From contig NZ_JACHCR010000005.1 in NCBI RefSeq assembly GCF_014205845.1, positions 186,001 through 250,000 on the forward strand: 64,000 nt of DNA, given 5' to 3'. Positions 51,092-59,699 of the stretch are shown here, piece by piece. The notes beneath the pieces are model-generated. The model was given only the letters and a program-made list of their open reading frames with translations, made no database searches and was not told the origin of the DNA. A program made the position numbers and the translations under genes. Each line of letters begins with the position of its first letter. The stretch's first letter is position 1. The stretch is from Mucilaginibacter cryoferens (GTDB lineage Bacteria > Bacteroidota > Bacteroidia > Sphingobacteriales > Sphingobacteriaceae).

Positions 51092-51583
51092 TCAATTTAC
51101 CACAAAGTTTACGCTGGTTGTGCTACCGGCATTGGTAGCCATTACTTTAATTACCATGTCGTTTTTATCAATAATGCCATCGCCGTTAATATCCTGGTGA
51201 ATGTCATCACCAATTTTTGCAGCCGGTGTTTGCCCCGGCGAGCTATTGATCTGGAACTGACTGGTAAACTGACCGGTAACTATGAAAGTAGCATTTGCAT
51301 CGGTAAGTATTTTACCATCAGAATTGTAATGATATAAATAATAGGTTTTACCAACGGTAACATCAAAATCAACTTTACCAACACCATTACTTTGCGCCTG
51401 GGCAACGTTGTAGCCGGTTATTCTTTTCTCGTCGGACAAAAGTTGAATAGTTAAACCGCCTAAATTTGTGCTGGTGGTAGATTGTACATTAACTTCAATT
51501 TTGGCAGTAGTGGTGCCGTTATCTTTTTTGCAACCTGTAATAAATACGGTTGCCAACACGGCAACTAAAAACTTTAAGCGCAT
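51092..51583 (-). CDS. Lipoprotein with EF-hand/dockerin-like loop (163 aa)
   Basis: The lipobox ITGC puts the acylated Cys at residue 18, followed by KKDNG. The first half (about 28-110) looks like a carboxypeptidase-regulatory-like beta-sandwich (NLGGLTIQLLSDEKRITGYN). The second half has DINGDGIIDKND (about 130-141), a 12-residue calcium-binding loop as in dockerin or EF-hands. A dockerin needs two such loops; only one is seen. It is probably surface-exposed and calcium-binding. It stands alone, 104 bases from the start of the GH2 gene on the same strand. Confidence 0.72.
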   Translation of the reverse strand: MRLKFLVAVLATVFITGCKKDNGTTTAKIEVNVQSTTSTNLGGLTIQLLSDEKRITGYNVAQAQSNGVGKVDFDVTVGKTYYLYHYNSDGKILTDANATFIVTGQFTSQFQINSSPGQTPAAKIGDDIHQDINGDGIIDKNDMVIKVMATNAGSTTSVNFVVN

Positions 51584-52259
51584 AGTTTATACTGTAAATA
51601 AGGTGGGATAAATATAGCTATTTTGGGTGTTATGTTAGCATTTCGGGCAAGACGTAAAATATTTTTCTCCTTAACTCAATGCTCAGTTTCAGTCGCTTCC
51701 ATAACGTTACTAAAAACGTTGCTATTCTGAATGATAAATTTTGCGAAATTCTGAAGGGGGAATGACGTAAACTAACCAAGGTTAATACTCACCCGAACAT
51801 CGCTACGCTCGTTCACCCTCTCTCTTCGGCTGCGCCGGAAAGAGGGAGTTGAATATTTTTCTGCACATTTTTTATTTTTAAATTACCAACACCCTCTTTC
51901 CAACGAAGTTGAAGAGAGGGATGTCGGGCGTAGCCTCGACAGGGTGAGTCTTCGCCAGTATACAGAGCAGGTTATATGTTCGTGTTAATTACATGATGGG
52001 TAGGCACGTAGAATACTATTATTCGCCCTGCATAGTCTGCGAACAGGTGCTTCGTACCTCAAGGATGACAAACTTAAATAATGTCATCTTTCCCTTCAGA
52101 ATTTCGCAAAATTTCACCACTCAGCATGACAATTTTTTTTGGATGTTATGCCCCCTTTCAGAATCTCCCGGGTTTTACCACTCAGGACGACAAAGCTGCT
52201 GACATCATTCGCTTCTCAAAATTTCGCGAAATAACAACCTATTTTGTACCGGGTGGCTA
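51584..52259. other. 676-base gap filled with repeat elements
   Basis: It contains the compound element at 51787-51949 (next entry), a TTCGCCCTGCATAGTCTGCG to CTTCGTACCTCAAGGATGAC half element (52012-52069), and repeated fragments TTTCAGAATCTC and TTCGCAAAATTTCACC resembling those at 51720-51760 (inverted). The segments are of the same kind as the repeats at 20.3 and 53.6 kb. I see no gene; open frames here are inside repeats. Confidence 0.6.
51787..51949. repeat. Compound palindromic element with ACTCACCC...GGGTGAGT ends
   Basis: ACTCACCC (51787-51794) faces AGGGTGAGT (51941-51949). Inside are two hairpins: CCCTCTCTCTTCGG-ctgcg-CCGGAAAGAGGG (51817-51847) and CCCTCTTTCCAACGAAGTTGAAGAGAGGG (51892-51920). 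The CCCTCTCC family tail gagggcagggtgaggct (7181-7197) shares the GGGTGAG end, so the small elements at 7.1, 29.7 and 32.1 kb could be single halves of this unit. Confidence 0.6.
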
Positions 52260-53513
52260 TTACTTCTTAACCGTATTCACTGTACTAAAGCCAACCAGCT
52301 CATCCCAGCGGGCAGCGGGCGGGCGGTAGTAAACCAATAGCTGGTAGTCGTTTTCGGTTTCAAAGTGGCTGCCTTCTAAAGGTACGTCATCGGCCTTTTG
52401 GGTAGCTTTATCAACCCAAATATATTCGTAATCATATACACCTTGTTTAAGCAGCAGGTTGATGTAGTAACGACCGTTCTCATCGCGGTTAAGTTTGCTG
52501 TGTTCATCAAGCTTATAATCATTAAACTGCCCTACAATGTATGGAGAACCCTCGCTTTCGGGCTTATTGAGTGCCAGGCTGAAATATACCCGTGCATAAT
52601 CGGCATCGGTGCGCGGGTCGCGGCCATCCTGGTTCAGGATAAAAAACTTGCCATTGTTATCATAGTACTGCACATATGCAGGGTTATCACGTACGGCGTC
52701 ACCCAATAATACCACAATATTAGCCGTATCCTTAAAAATTTTGGCCACACGTTGTGAGTTAAGCTTCAGTGTTCGCAGATCAAACAACCTGAACTCGTTA
52801 CGGCCCAGGAAATCATTGATGGCCACATCATTATAAATTAACGATGAGCCACGGATATTTGTGGGCTGGGTGTTTAAAATTCCGGTTTCGGTACGGGCGT
52901 TCTGCATTACAAAAGTGCGAATCTCGTACGATGGATTTTGAACCCGCAGACCACCGTAATCAACCGTAAAATTTAGCTTTTGGTTGGTTTGCCGGGTTTG
53001 GGTACTTGGTGATGCAAGCGTATTAGCCGCAATAGAAACCTTGCTGCCTACCACATACAACCGCCGGGTAAGTATCAATTTAGACTGATCGCCATCTTCA
53101 TAAACTTTCACAATATAATTACCCGATATTTTGGGCGCTATGTTATCATTAGGGATCAGCTGCTCGTAATGGGTATACTTTTGAAACGTACCAGTTGAGT
53201 AAGTATAGTTATATAACTTATCATCCTGAAAGCTTTGTAAATACTCTGCGGGCGATAGGTTCGACGAGTTCCACCTGGCATCGCAATGCTCTATAGTAAA
53301 AGAATAATTACGGCTACCGCCGCGCAGGTCATCAAAAGCCAGCAACACCTTATCATCGCTCCCCAGATTTATTATCGGGAATACATTTTTGCCGGTGCTG
53401 TTAAATTCCACGCTTTTTATAGCAGGGTTGTAAACGTTGTTATCGTAAGGGGTTTGGGCAAAGGTTTGGAGGGAAAGGAACGTGAAGAGGAATAGGTAAA
53501 ACAGCTTTTTCAT
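52260..53513 (-). CDS. Type IX secretion system plug protein (DUF5103)
   Basis: A 417-residue DUF5103 protein. The signal peptide ends near TFAQT (residues 17-21). It starts [20 protein letters not shown], has the ISLEHC-like [20 protein letters not shown] (about 72-91), and ends in the strand [20 protein letters not shown] typical of the family. In Flavobacterium the plug protein closes the SprA translocon at the outer membrane. This suggests that a T9SS is present in the organism. It is a single-gene unit flanked by repeat-rich gaps. Confidence 0.9.
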   Translation of the reverse strand: MKKLFYLFLFTFLSLQTFAQTPYDNNVYNPAIKSVEFNSTGKNVFPIINLGSDDKVLLAFDDLRGGSRNYSFTIEHCDARWNSSNLSPAEYLQSFQDDKLYNYTYSTGTFQKYTHYEQLIPNDNIAPKISGNYIVKVYEDGDQSKLILTRRLYVVGSKVSIAANTLASPSTQTRQTNQKLNFTVDYGGLRVQNPSYEIRTFVMQNARTETGILNTQPTNIRGSSLIYNDVAINDFLGRNEFRLFDLRTLKLNSQRVAKIFKDTANIVVLLGDAVRDNPAYVQYYDNNGKFFILNQDGRDPRTDADYARVYFSLALNKPESEGSPYIVGQFNDYKLDEHSKLNRDENGRYYINLLLKQGVYDYEYIWVDKATQKADDVPLEGSHFETENDYQLLVYYRPPAARWDELVGFSTVNTVKK

Positions 53514-53656
53514 ACAAACTCATTAATTCACAACTTGCTTTAAAACTATGCTATTACCGGTGTAGCACGGCAATACATACTGCATTTAAAAAACATTGTC
53601 ATGCCGAGTTATAAAGTCCGTGGACTCTGAAGCCTGCAATGACAATATAAAACATT

Positions 53657-53895
53657 GTCATTGCGAGGTACGAAGCAATCTCGTAGCCATACTTATTCGC
53701 CCTGTAGAGCTACGAGATTGCCGCGCTACGCTCGCAATAACATACTTTTTAAATATTGATTATCAGTATATTTTTTTTACTCAACACCCTCGCCACCGTC
53801 ATTGCGAGGCACGAAGCAATCCCCGACTTCCAGAGTTACTGTGCAAATCCGCCCTGTATTTTGGGGATTGCTTCGTCGTACCTCCTCGCAATGAC
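53657..53895. repeat. Two TCATTGCGAGG palindromic elements in tandem
   Basis: First copy (53657-53741): GTCATTGCGAGGTACGAAGC plus AATCTCGTAGC on the left, GCTACGAGATTGC and CGCAATAAC on the right. Second copy (53798-53895): GTCATTGCGAGGCACGAAGC plus AATCCCC on the left, GGGGATTGCTTCG and CTCGCAATGAC on the right. Each folds into a long hairpin. The right half of each carries a CGCCCTGTA word also found in other copies. Confidence 0.8.
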
Positions 53896-53992
53896 GATTT
53901 TTTTTTAAGATGTCATTACTGTTTTTTCTGGGTTCCCCCCCGGTTGTCACTCCCAATGACATAATAAAATAACTTATCATGGATAGATCCCC

Positions 53993-54025
53993 AGACTTAC
54001 GAAGTTTTTAAAACTTCGTAAGTCT
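53993..54025. repeat. Perfect 16-bp-arm palindrome AGACTTACGAAG...CTTCGTAAGTCT
   Basis: AGACTTACGAAGTTTT (53993-54008), one T, and AAAACTTCGTAAGTCT (54010-54025). The arms are exact. A T-rich right side makes it terminator-like for either direction, but the neighbouring genes both point away or are far. It is related to the palindrome at 1792-1815, which also begins AGACTTAC. Confidence 0.75.
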
Positions 54026-54081
54026 TTCGCCGGATCGCTATTTTCGTTTCAGAGTTCGCAAATCCTACTGTCTTTAAAACG

Positions 54082-54176
54082 TTTGTCATTCTGGAGGTAC
54101 GAAGAATCTATTATCCGCCATACAGGTTCGCCCTGTATAGTCTACGATTAGATCCTTCGTACCTCAGGATAACAAA
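54082..54176. repeat. TTTGTCATTC...GATAACAAAA palindromic element
   Basis: It has TTTGTCATTC, GAGGTACGAAGAATCTA on the left and TAGATCCTTCGTACCTCAGG, then ATAACAAAA on the right, with CGCCCTGTATAGTCTACG between. It is the same architecture as the 20315-20410 element and probably an inserted copy; it lies just 29 bases from the end of the ABC-F gene. Confidence 0.7.
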
Positions 54177-54204
54177 ATTATGTTTACGTTTCCGTAAACT
54201 TATA

Positions 54205-56127
54205 CTAAGCCTCCAATTCCAAAATCTGCTCGGCTAAAGTTTCCCATTTTTGTTGGATTTGCTTTAACTCTGCCTGCTTTTGGTTATAGGCGGCGTTTGT
54301 TTCTTTTAGCTTTTGGCTATCGTTATAAATTTTGGTATCGGCCAGTTTGGCTTCCAGCTCTTTTACAGTTTTATCAAGGCCGGCAATCTGCTCTTCCATT
54401 TTGGCCAGGTCCTGGTTCAGTTTTTTTAATTGCTGATGTTTGTTTTCGCCTTGTGGCTGTTTAACAGGCTCGGGCTTTTTCTCTTCCTTTTTTGGCTGAG
54501 GCGCAGGCGTTGCAGCTTTAGGTTCTAATTTACGGTTAGCATTCCACTCATCATACTCGGCGTAAGTGCCAGGGTATTGTTTAATTTTCTGGTCTTCAAT
54601 GAACCAAATCTTATTAGCCACATTATCCAGGAAATACCTATCGTGAGATACTACAATAACAGTACCTTCATACTGTTGCAATGCCTGTATCAATATGTTA
54701 ACAGATGCCATATCCAGGTGGTTGGTAGGCTCATCCAGCACTAAAAAGTTAGCATCGGCAGTAAGGGCTTTTGCCAGCGCCACGCGCGATTTTTCACCAC
54801 CTGATAGTACTTTGATCTTTTTAAACACATCATCGCCGGTAAACAAAAAGGAACCTAATATCGAGCGCAGCTCAGTATCTGTATGTTTTGGGGCAAATGA
54901 TTGTAGTTCCTGCAATATCTGGTGTTCCAGGTGCAGGCTCTCTAACTGATGCTGTGCAAAAAAGGTTTGGGTAACGTTATGGCCTGTTACAGCTGTACCT
55001 CCAAACTCTTTATCGGCACCTGCAACAATACGCAACAAGGTAGATTTACCTTTACCGTTGGCTCCAATCAGCGCAATTTTATCACCTTTTTCAATAATTG
55101 CTTCGGCATCATTTAAAATATCTATGGTCGGATACTTTTTGGTGATATGCTCCAAAGTAGTTACATGCCTGCCAGATTGCTTGCTAAATCTAAAGCTGAA
55201 GTTAACCTCCGGGTTGTCATCATCCACATCATCCACACGCTCCAGCTTATCAAGCATCTTGATACGCGATTGCGCCATTTTTGCTTTAGATGCCTTGGCA
55301 CGGAAACGCTCAATTAAACGCTCTTCTTGTTTTATTTTTGATTGCTGATTTTTAAACTCGCCACGCTGAATTTCGGCACGCTGTGCTTTCTCTTCCAGGT
55401 AGAAAGTATAGTTACCCGCATACACGTTCAGTTTTCCTTTACGGGATTCAACCGTACGGTTAATTACCTTATCTAAAAACCATCTATCGTGAGATACGAT
55501 GATGATAGCGCCGTTAAAAGCCTTTAAATAATCTTCCAGCCATTGAATAGATGGTAAATCCAGGTGGTTGGTAGGCTCATCCAGTAACAAAATATCCGGT
55601 GCCTGTAACAAAATTTTGGCAAGCATTACACGCATACGCCATCCTCCAGAGAAGGTGCTTAGCTTACGCTCGCATTCTGCTTCGGTAAAGCCTAAACCGG
55701 CTAAAATTTCGTGTGCTTTATATTCAATGTTATAACCATCCAACAATTCAAACTCATGCTGTTTGTCGCTAAGTTTGTTAATCAGGTCTTCGGTATAATC
55801 AGTTTCGAGCTTTTTAAGTAAAACTTCGATCTCATCATGCAGTTGATTTTGGCGCTCAAAAGCTTCCATGGCCACATGCACAATGTTTTTATCAGATGAA
55901 TACGATAGCAAATCCTGGTTAAGGTAACCCATGGTAAGGTCCTTAGCCATTGATATGGTACCCGATGTAGGTTTATAGTCGCCTACAATAATTTTTAAGA
56001 GAGTAGTTTTACCGGTTCCATTGGCACCTATTAAACCAATTTTTTCACCGGGTTTTATATGCCAGTTGGCTTCATCGTAAAGCGCCCGCGCACCAATCTC
56101 AAACGTAAGGTTATTTATAGCAATCAT
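54205..56127 (-). CDS. ABC-F family ATP-binding protein
   Basis: A 640-residue ABC-F protein. I start it at ATG 56127 (MIAINNLTFEIGARALYDEA), because the frame before it is not conserved in style and covers promoter sequence. Two ATPase domains are present, each with Walker A (GANGTGKTTLLKI near residue 35; GANGKGKSTLLRI in the second), signature (STFSGGWRMR; VLSGGEKSRV) and Walker B (LLLDEPTNHLD; LVLDEPTNHLD). A helical C-terminal coiled coil (about 555-640) is rich in Glu, Lys and Gln. Such proteins act on the ribosome (EttA/Uup type) rather than in transport. No membrane domain exists. Confidence 0.93.
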   Translation of the reverse strand: MIAINNLTFEIGARALYDEANWHIKPGEKIGLIGANGTGKTTLLKIIVGDYKPTSGTISMAKDLTMGYLNQDLLSYSSDKNIVHVAMEAFERQNQLHDEIEVLLKKLETDYTEDLINKLSDKQHEFELLDGYNIEYKAHEILAGLGFTEAECERKLSTFSGGWRMRVMLAKILLQAPDILLLDEPTNHLDLPSIQWLEDYLKAFNGAIIIVSHDRWFLDKVINRTVESRKGKLNVYAGNYTFYLEEKAQRAEIQRGEFKNQQSKIKQEERLIERFRAKASKAKMAQSRIKMLDKLERVDDVDDDNPEVNFSFRFSKQSGRHVTTLEHITKKYPTIDILNDAEAIIEKGDKIALIGANGKGKSTLLRIVAGADKEFGGTAVTGHNVTQTFFAQHQLESLHLEHQILQELQSFAPKHTDTELRSILGSFLFTGDDVFKKIKVLSGGEKSRVALAKALTADANFLVLDEPTNHLDMASVNILIQALQQYEGTVIVVSHDRYFLDNVANKIWFIEDQKIKQYPGTYAEYDEWNANRKLEPKAATPAPQPKKEEKKPEPVKQPQGENKHQQLKKLNQDLAKMEEQIAGLDKTVKELEAKLADTKIYNDSQKLKETNAAYNQKQAELKQIQQKWETLAEQILELEA

Positions 56128-56164
56128 TTGGGCGCAAAGATACGCTTTTACGCGCAAAGCTGAA

Positions 56165-56318
56165 AGGACAAAGGAGCAAGGATTAATGGACAATGGATCA
56201 AGGATTAAATTACTTCAAAAAGCACAAATCTTTGATCTTTCAATCTTTATCCTTTTATTAGCTCTCTTTACCCGTTGCTTTTTTTGTCCTTAATCCTTGC
56301 TCCTTCCATCCTTGCTCC
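56165..56318. repeat. Inverted GGAGCAAGGATTAA repeat pair
   Basis: AAGGACAAAGGAGCAAGGAT (56164-56183) and AAGGATTAAATT on the left face TTTTTGTCCTTAATCC, TTGCTCCTTCCATC and CTTGCTCC on the right (56280-56318). They are in opposite orientation, with about 70 bases between. The element covers most of the gap between the ABC-F promoter and the SGNH hydrolase stop. Confidence 0.55.
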
Positions 56319-56321
56319 AAA

Positions 56322-57092
56322 CTACGCTCCCACCGCCTTTAGCCAGGTTTGCGCCATCAGGGCTTCGCCGGCTACGCTGGGGTGTACGCCATCAATGCTC
56401 CAGTATGGGGCAGGGGCCGTTTTCTCAGCTTTATCAAAGGCAGATTGATAGGGTACAAAAACAGCATCATACTGCTGGGCAATATCTTTGGCAGCCTTGC
56501 GGAACAGATCAAACGTTGGGTACCACTTATCGTCGACCGCTTTTACTCCTTTTTGGGCAAATGGTTCGCAGATAACCAGTTTAACATCGGGCAGGGCGGC
56601 CTTGGTACGGTCTATCAGCTTTTTATAGTCGGCCAGGTACGTATCAATTGTTCCGGTATAGCCACCGGTAAGGGTATGCCAAAAATCGTTTACACCAATG
56701 TGAATGCTTAGTACATTAGGCTTTAGCGCCAGGCAATCGGTATCCCAACGCTCGGCCAGCTGGTAAACTTTATTACCACTGATGCCTTTGTTATAGATTT
56801 TAAGACCCTTATCAGCATGGTTCAGCAATATCTGTGATGCGGTGATGAGCGTATAGCCAGATCCCAGGGCACTGGTTGTATTGGGTTCTGTTTTACTATG
56901 ATCGCGCCCCCAATCGGTAATAGAATCGCCCTGGAAAAGAATTACATCACCGGTATTAAAGCCGATCTTCTTAGATGGCCTCTCCGCAGCAAGGGCAGCC
57001 GATACTATTTGCGGCAACCCCATTGCGGCAAGGGAACCTACCGATGCGGTTTTTAAAAAATGACGACGACTTGGGTTTAGTTTGCTTTTCAT
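56322..57092 (-). CDS. Tat-exported SGNH/GDSL hydrolase
   Basis: A 256-residue esterase-like protein. I start at the second Met (57092), which puts SRRHFLKTAS 8 residues from the start as expected for a twin-arginine signal; the frame is open 15 codons more. Catalytic blocks are FQGDSITDWG (Ser in GDS, about residue 55), ISGNKVY (Gly block), HIGVNDFWH (Asn block) and DGVHPS (Asp-His pair near the C-terminus). Members cleave acetyl or other esters on glycans. It follows the ABC-F gene after a repeat and is a separate transcript. It may be a carbohydrate acetylesterase. Confidence 0.88.
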   Translation of the reverse strand: MKSKLNPSRRHFLKTASVGSLAAMGLPQIVSAALAAERPSKKIGFNTGDVILFQGDSITDWGRDHSKTEPNTTSALGSGYTLITASQILLNHADKGLKIYNKGISGNKVYQLAERWDTDCLALKPNVLSIHIGVNDFWHTLTGGYTGTIDTYLADYKKLIDRTKAALPDVKLVICEPFAQKGVKAVDDKWYPTFDLFRKAAKDIAQQYDAVFVPYQSAFDKAEKTAPAPYWSIDGVHPSVAGEALMAQTWLKAVGA

Positions 57093-57345
57093 TTGTATAA
57101 GTTTTCTTTTTAACAGACCGACGTTATGTTCTTCCATTTTTAAAATCGGTTCATAAACTACAGGTCGTTATCAATTTATTGTTGGTTTAAATACTGGTAA
57201 CAGATTTCCGAATTTACAGATTTACCTGGCTTTTTTAAACTTTGTTAATTTTTGTACCAGTAATTGAGCGATTAATATTAGGCCTCATGTAATTTTTCAT
57301 AAAATTCTGGTTTACACACGCATCAGTATTTGTTAACTTCGCGCC

Positions 57346-58392
57346 ATGTATTTTTTATTAAAACCCATCCTGTTCCAGTTCGATCCCGAGAAAGTACATT
57401 ATTTTGTAACCCGCAATTTAAAGCGCTTTAACCGTTTTCCGGGTGGTGCAGCTTTGAGCAGGGCAATATGGGATGTAAACAATCCCCGATTGGAACGGGA
57501 GGTGTTCGGCCTAAAATTTAAAAATGCCGTTGGCCTTGCCGCTGGTTTTGATAAAAATGCCGAACTAATGGGCGAAATGGCCAATATCGGCTTTGGTTTT
57601 GTGGAGATAGGTACTGTTACCCCCCTGCCCCAACCCGGCAATCCACAACCACGCATGTTTCGCCTGCCAACAGATGGCGCACTGATAAACCGCATGGGTT
57701 TTAACAACTTTGGTGTTGATGTAGCCGCCGAACGCATTGCAACCTTTCGCAAAAATGCTAAAGGCGCGCAAAAAAGCCTCATTATTGGTGGCAACATTGG
57801 CAAAAACAAAGTAACGCCAAACGAAGACGCGGTTAGCGATTACATTAAATGTTTCGATCGCCTGTTTGATGTGGTTGATTATTTTGTAGTGAACGTAAGC
57901 TCGCCAAACACGCCAGGTTTGCGTGAGTTACAGGAGAAAGAACCTTTAATGAACCTGCTGAACACCTTGCAGCAGCGCAATTCAAAAAATGGTATCAGCA
58001 GGCCCATCTTATTAAAAATAGCACCAGACTTAACCGACTCACAACTGGATGACATTGTTGATATTGTACAGCAAACCGGCATAGCGGGCATTATAGCCAC
58101 CAACACCACTATCAGCAGGGAAAATTTAAATACACCCGATAATTTAAAAGCTGAAATGGGGGGACTAAGCGGCATGCCGTTAACCAAACGCTCAACCGAA
58201 GTGATCAGCTATATCCACAAAAAATCAAATGGTTCGTTCCCGATAATTGGCGTGGGGGGCATTCACTCTGCCGATGACGCTATAGAGAAGCTAAATGCAG
58301 GCGCATCATTGGTGCAATTGTACACGGGCTTTATTTATGAAGGACCGGGGCTGATTGGGCGGATAAATAAGAAACTTCTGAATCAGAATTAA
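57346..58392 (+). CDS. pyrD: Dihydroorotate dehydrogenase (quinone), class 2
   Basis: A 348-residue flavin enzyme that oxidises dihydroorotate to orotate in pyrimidine synthesis using quinone. An N-terminal membrane-associating stretch ([20 protein letters not shown]) precedes the TIM barrel, as in class 2. FMN and substrate motifs include AAGFDKNAE (about 65-73), [15 protein letters not shown] (about 93-107), [24 protein letters not shown] with the catalytic Ser region (about 184-198), and GVGGI near the C-terminus. Length is standard. It stands alone, plus strand. The gap to 58622 has a terminator and no gene. Confidence 0.96.
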   Translation: MYFLLKPILFQFDPEKVHYFVTRNLKRFNRFPGGAALSRAIWDVNNPRLEREVFGLKFKNAVGLAAGFDKNAELMGEMANIGFGFVEIGTVTPLPQPGNPQPRMFRLPTDGALINRMGFNNFGVDVAAERIATFRKNAKGAQKSLIIGGNIGKNKVTPNEDAVSDYIKCFDRLFDVVDYFVVNVSSPNTPGLRELQEKEPLMNLLNTLQQRNSKNGISRPILLKIAPDLTDSQLDDIVDIVQQTGIAGIIATNTTISRENLNTPDNLKAEMGGLSGMPLTKRSTEVISYIHKKSNGSFPIIGVGGIHSADDAIEKLNAGASLVQLYTGFIYEGPGLIGRINKKLLNQN

Positions 58393-58541
58393 AGAATTTC
58401 CAGACTCCCAAAATTCATTCACCTTAATTCATGAACAGAAACCGCTCCATGCTGTTCATTATTATATCCTGCAAACTGTGTGGCCAAAAAACTCACCTAT
58501 TTGGCCAATTCTTTAATTTTGTAAATTCTGATTCTGACAAA

Positions 58542-58580
58542 TAAAAAAATCCCGCCGGTTTCTAAAACCAACAGGATTTA
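58542..58580 (-). terminator. Terminator of the small basic protein / tRNA-Cys transcript
   Basis: On the minus strand, AATCCTGTTGGTTT-tag-AAACCGGCGGGATT pairs with few mismatches (G-T pairs), then TTTTTT. It lies 43 bases after the stop of the small gene. The other side could serve pyrD on the plus strand. Confidence 0.8.
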
Positions 58581-58622
58581 TAAGGTCTTTTTTAAGCGAC
58601 AAGCGCTTTAAAACTGATAGAA

Positions 58623-58796
58623 TTATTTACCGGCAGCGATTGCTAAAACAGCATTGTTTTTAGTGATCTGGCTGTGTTTCGACTCAGCAGAACGACTTCC
58701 GTACTCCAGGTTAGTAGCCAGTTTCAAAAACTGAACTTCTAAACGTGAAGTAGTTTTGTTTTTTCTATCTTTTCTTTTTAAACGTGTAACGCCCAT
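58623..58796 (-). CDS. Small basic conserved-looking protein (57 aa)
   Basis: I take the ATG at 58796: MGVTRLKRKDRKNKTTSRLE..., 57 residues. An earlier in-frame start lies inside the tRNA-Cys gene and is rejected. The N-terminus is strongly basic and the rest is helical (FLKLATNLEYGSRSAESKHS), with a hydrophobic AVLAIAAGK end. It resembles ribosome- or nucleic-acid-associated small proteins, but no family is recognised. The tRNA-Cys lies 34 bases upstream on the same strand, so both are probably processed from one transcript. Confidence 0.7.
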   Translation of the reverse strand: MGVTRLKRKDRKNKTTSRLEVQFLKLATNLEYGSRSAESKHSQITKNNAVLAIAAGK

Positions 58797-58830
58797 GGTG
58801 TTGTTTATTTTAATTTTTTTAATACCCTTG

Positions 58831-58901
58831 AGGTCGGGAGCGGATTCGAACCGCTGTAAAAGGTTTTGCAGACCTCTGCCTAGCCACTCGGCCACCCGAC
58901 C
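58831..58901 (-). tRNA. tRNA-Cys (anticodon GCA)
   Basis: A 71-nucleotide cloverleaf is readable on the minus strand. The acceptor stem GGTCGGG pairs with CCCGACC and carries discriminator T, which is the Cys identity base. D-arm GCC...GGC, anticodon stem GAGGT/ACCTT with loop CTGCAAA (anticodon GCA), and T-arm AGCGG-TTCGAAT-CCGCT follow. The CCA end is not encoded. It precedes a small basic protein gene on the same strand. Confidence 0.95.
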
Positions 58902-58949
58902 CTATTTTTAAGGACTGCAAAAATAGTAATTTATTTAATGGAAGCCAAT

Positions 58950-59699
58950 TTATTTCAACGAATTTCTTTTTATTTCTGAACAAAGTATGGCCGTAGCTAT
59001 AGCAACGTTCAATGATTCGGCTTCGCCCGCCCTTGGGATAGTTATTTTAGTGCTTATCAAACGCTCAATATCCGGGCTTATTCCATTGCCTTCGTTGCCC
59101 ATTACCAGTAATCCCTCGGTACCAAAGCCTGTATTATAAATATTTTCACCATCCAGCATTGCCCCAAATACCGGCAAATTTATTTGAGGCAAAACCTGCG
59201 CCAGGCTGGTGTAATGCACATTTACCCGCGCCAGCGAGCCCATAGTGGCCTGTACCACTTTTGGGTTATATACATCAACAGTATCCTCACTGCATATAAT
59301 ATCGGCAATGCCAAACCAATCGGCCGTACGGATAATGGTACCCATATTGCCTGGGTCCTGAACATTATCCAACACCAACGAAAACCTGTTTTTAAGGCTA
59401 TTATAATTTAATTGGGGCCATTTTGGTATTTTAACCAAACCAATTACGTCCTGTGGTGTTTTCAACGTGCTGATTTTTTCGATATCCTTCATCGAAATTT
59501 CCTGAAAGTTTATATTTCGGGATAAATTCAGCATTTTTGGAACAATTGTGGGGGTATGGTACACCGTATCTACCTGGTAGCCCGAGTTTATAAATTCAGT
59601 AACTGATTTATAACCCTCAACCAGGAACATGCCATGTTCCCTGCGAAATTTTTTATGTTGTAAAGATGATAATAAACTGATCTGTGATTTTGAAAGCAT
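58950..59699 (-). CDS. TrmH/SpoU family RNA 2'-O-methyltransferase
   Basis: A 249-residue SpoU-fold enzyme. The N-terminal substrate-binding domain (about 1-95) is followed by the methylase knot with its three motifs: VLDNVQDPGNMGTIIRTADW (about 108-127), VMGNEGNGIS (about 193-202) and ITIPRAGEAESLNVAIATAI (about 212-231). It should methylate a ribose in rRNA or tRNA (for example Gm2251 or Um type). It starts divergently and overlaps the TamL start by 16 bases. A tRNA-Cys and small gene lie downstream on the same strand. Confidence 0.93.
   Translation of the reverse strand: MLSKSQISLLSSLQHKKFRREHGMFLVEGYKSVTEFINSGYQVDTVYHTPTIVPKMLNLSRNINFQEISMKDIEKISTLKTPQDVIGLVKIPKWPQLNYNSLKNRFSLVLDNVQDPGNMGTIIRTADWFGIADIICSEDTVDVYNPKVVQATMGSLARVNVHYTSLAQVLPQINLPVFGAMLDGENIYNTGFGTEGLLVMGNEGNGISPDIERLISTKITIPRAGEAESLNVAIATAILCSEIKRNSLK

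Larger units (their letters stand above)
53514..54204. other. 691-base gap with four palindromic repeats
   Basis: No gene is supported in this stretch. It contains ATTGTCAT...ATGACAAT around AGTCC-gt-GGACT (53595-53646), two TCATTGCGAGG elements (53657-53741 and 53798-53895), a perfect palindrome (53993-54025) and a TTTGTCATTC element (54082-54176). A GC-rich TGGGTTCCCCCCCGG patch lies at about 53931-53944. Confidence 0.7.

Noticed and set aside
53596..53980. Frames of 122 and 67 codons in the 53.6-54.0 kb gap
   Set aside because: They are made of palindromic repeat sequence (HCEARSN-type words on both strands) and are typical false genes of such repeats.
58797..58895. Upstream extension of the 57-residue basic protein
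   Set aside because: The extension runs through the tRNA-Cys gene, so the ATG at 58796 is the more likely start.
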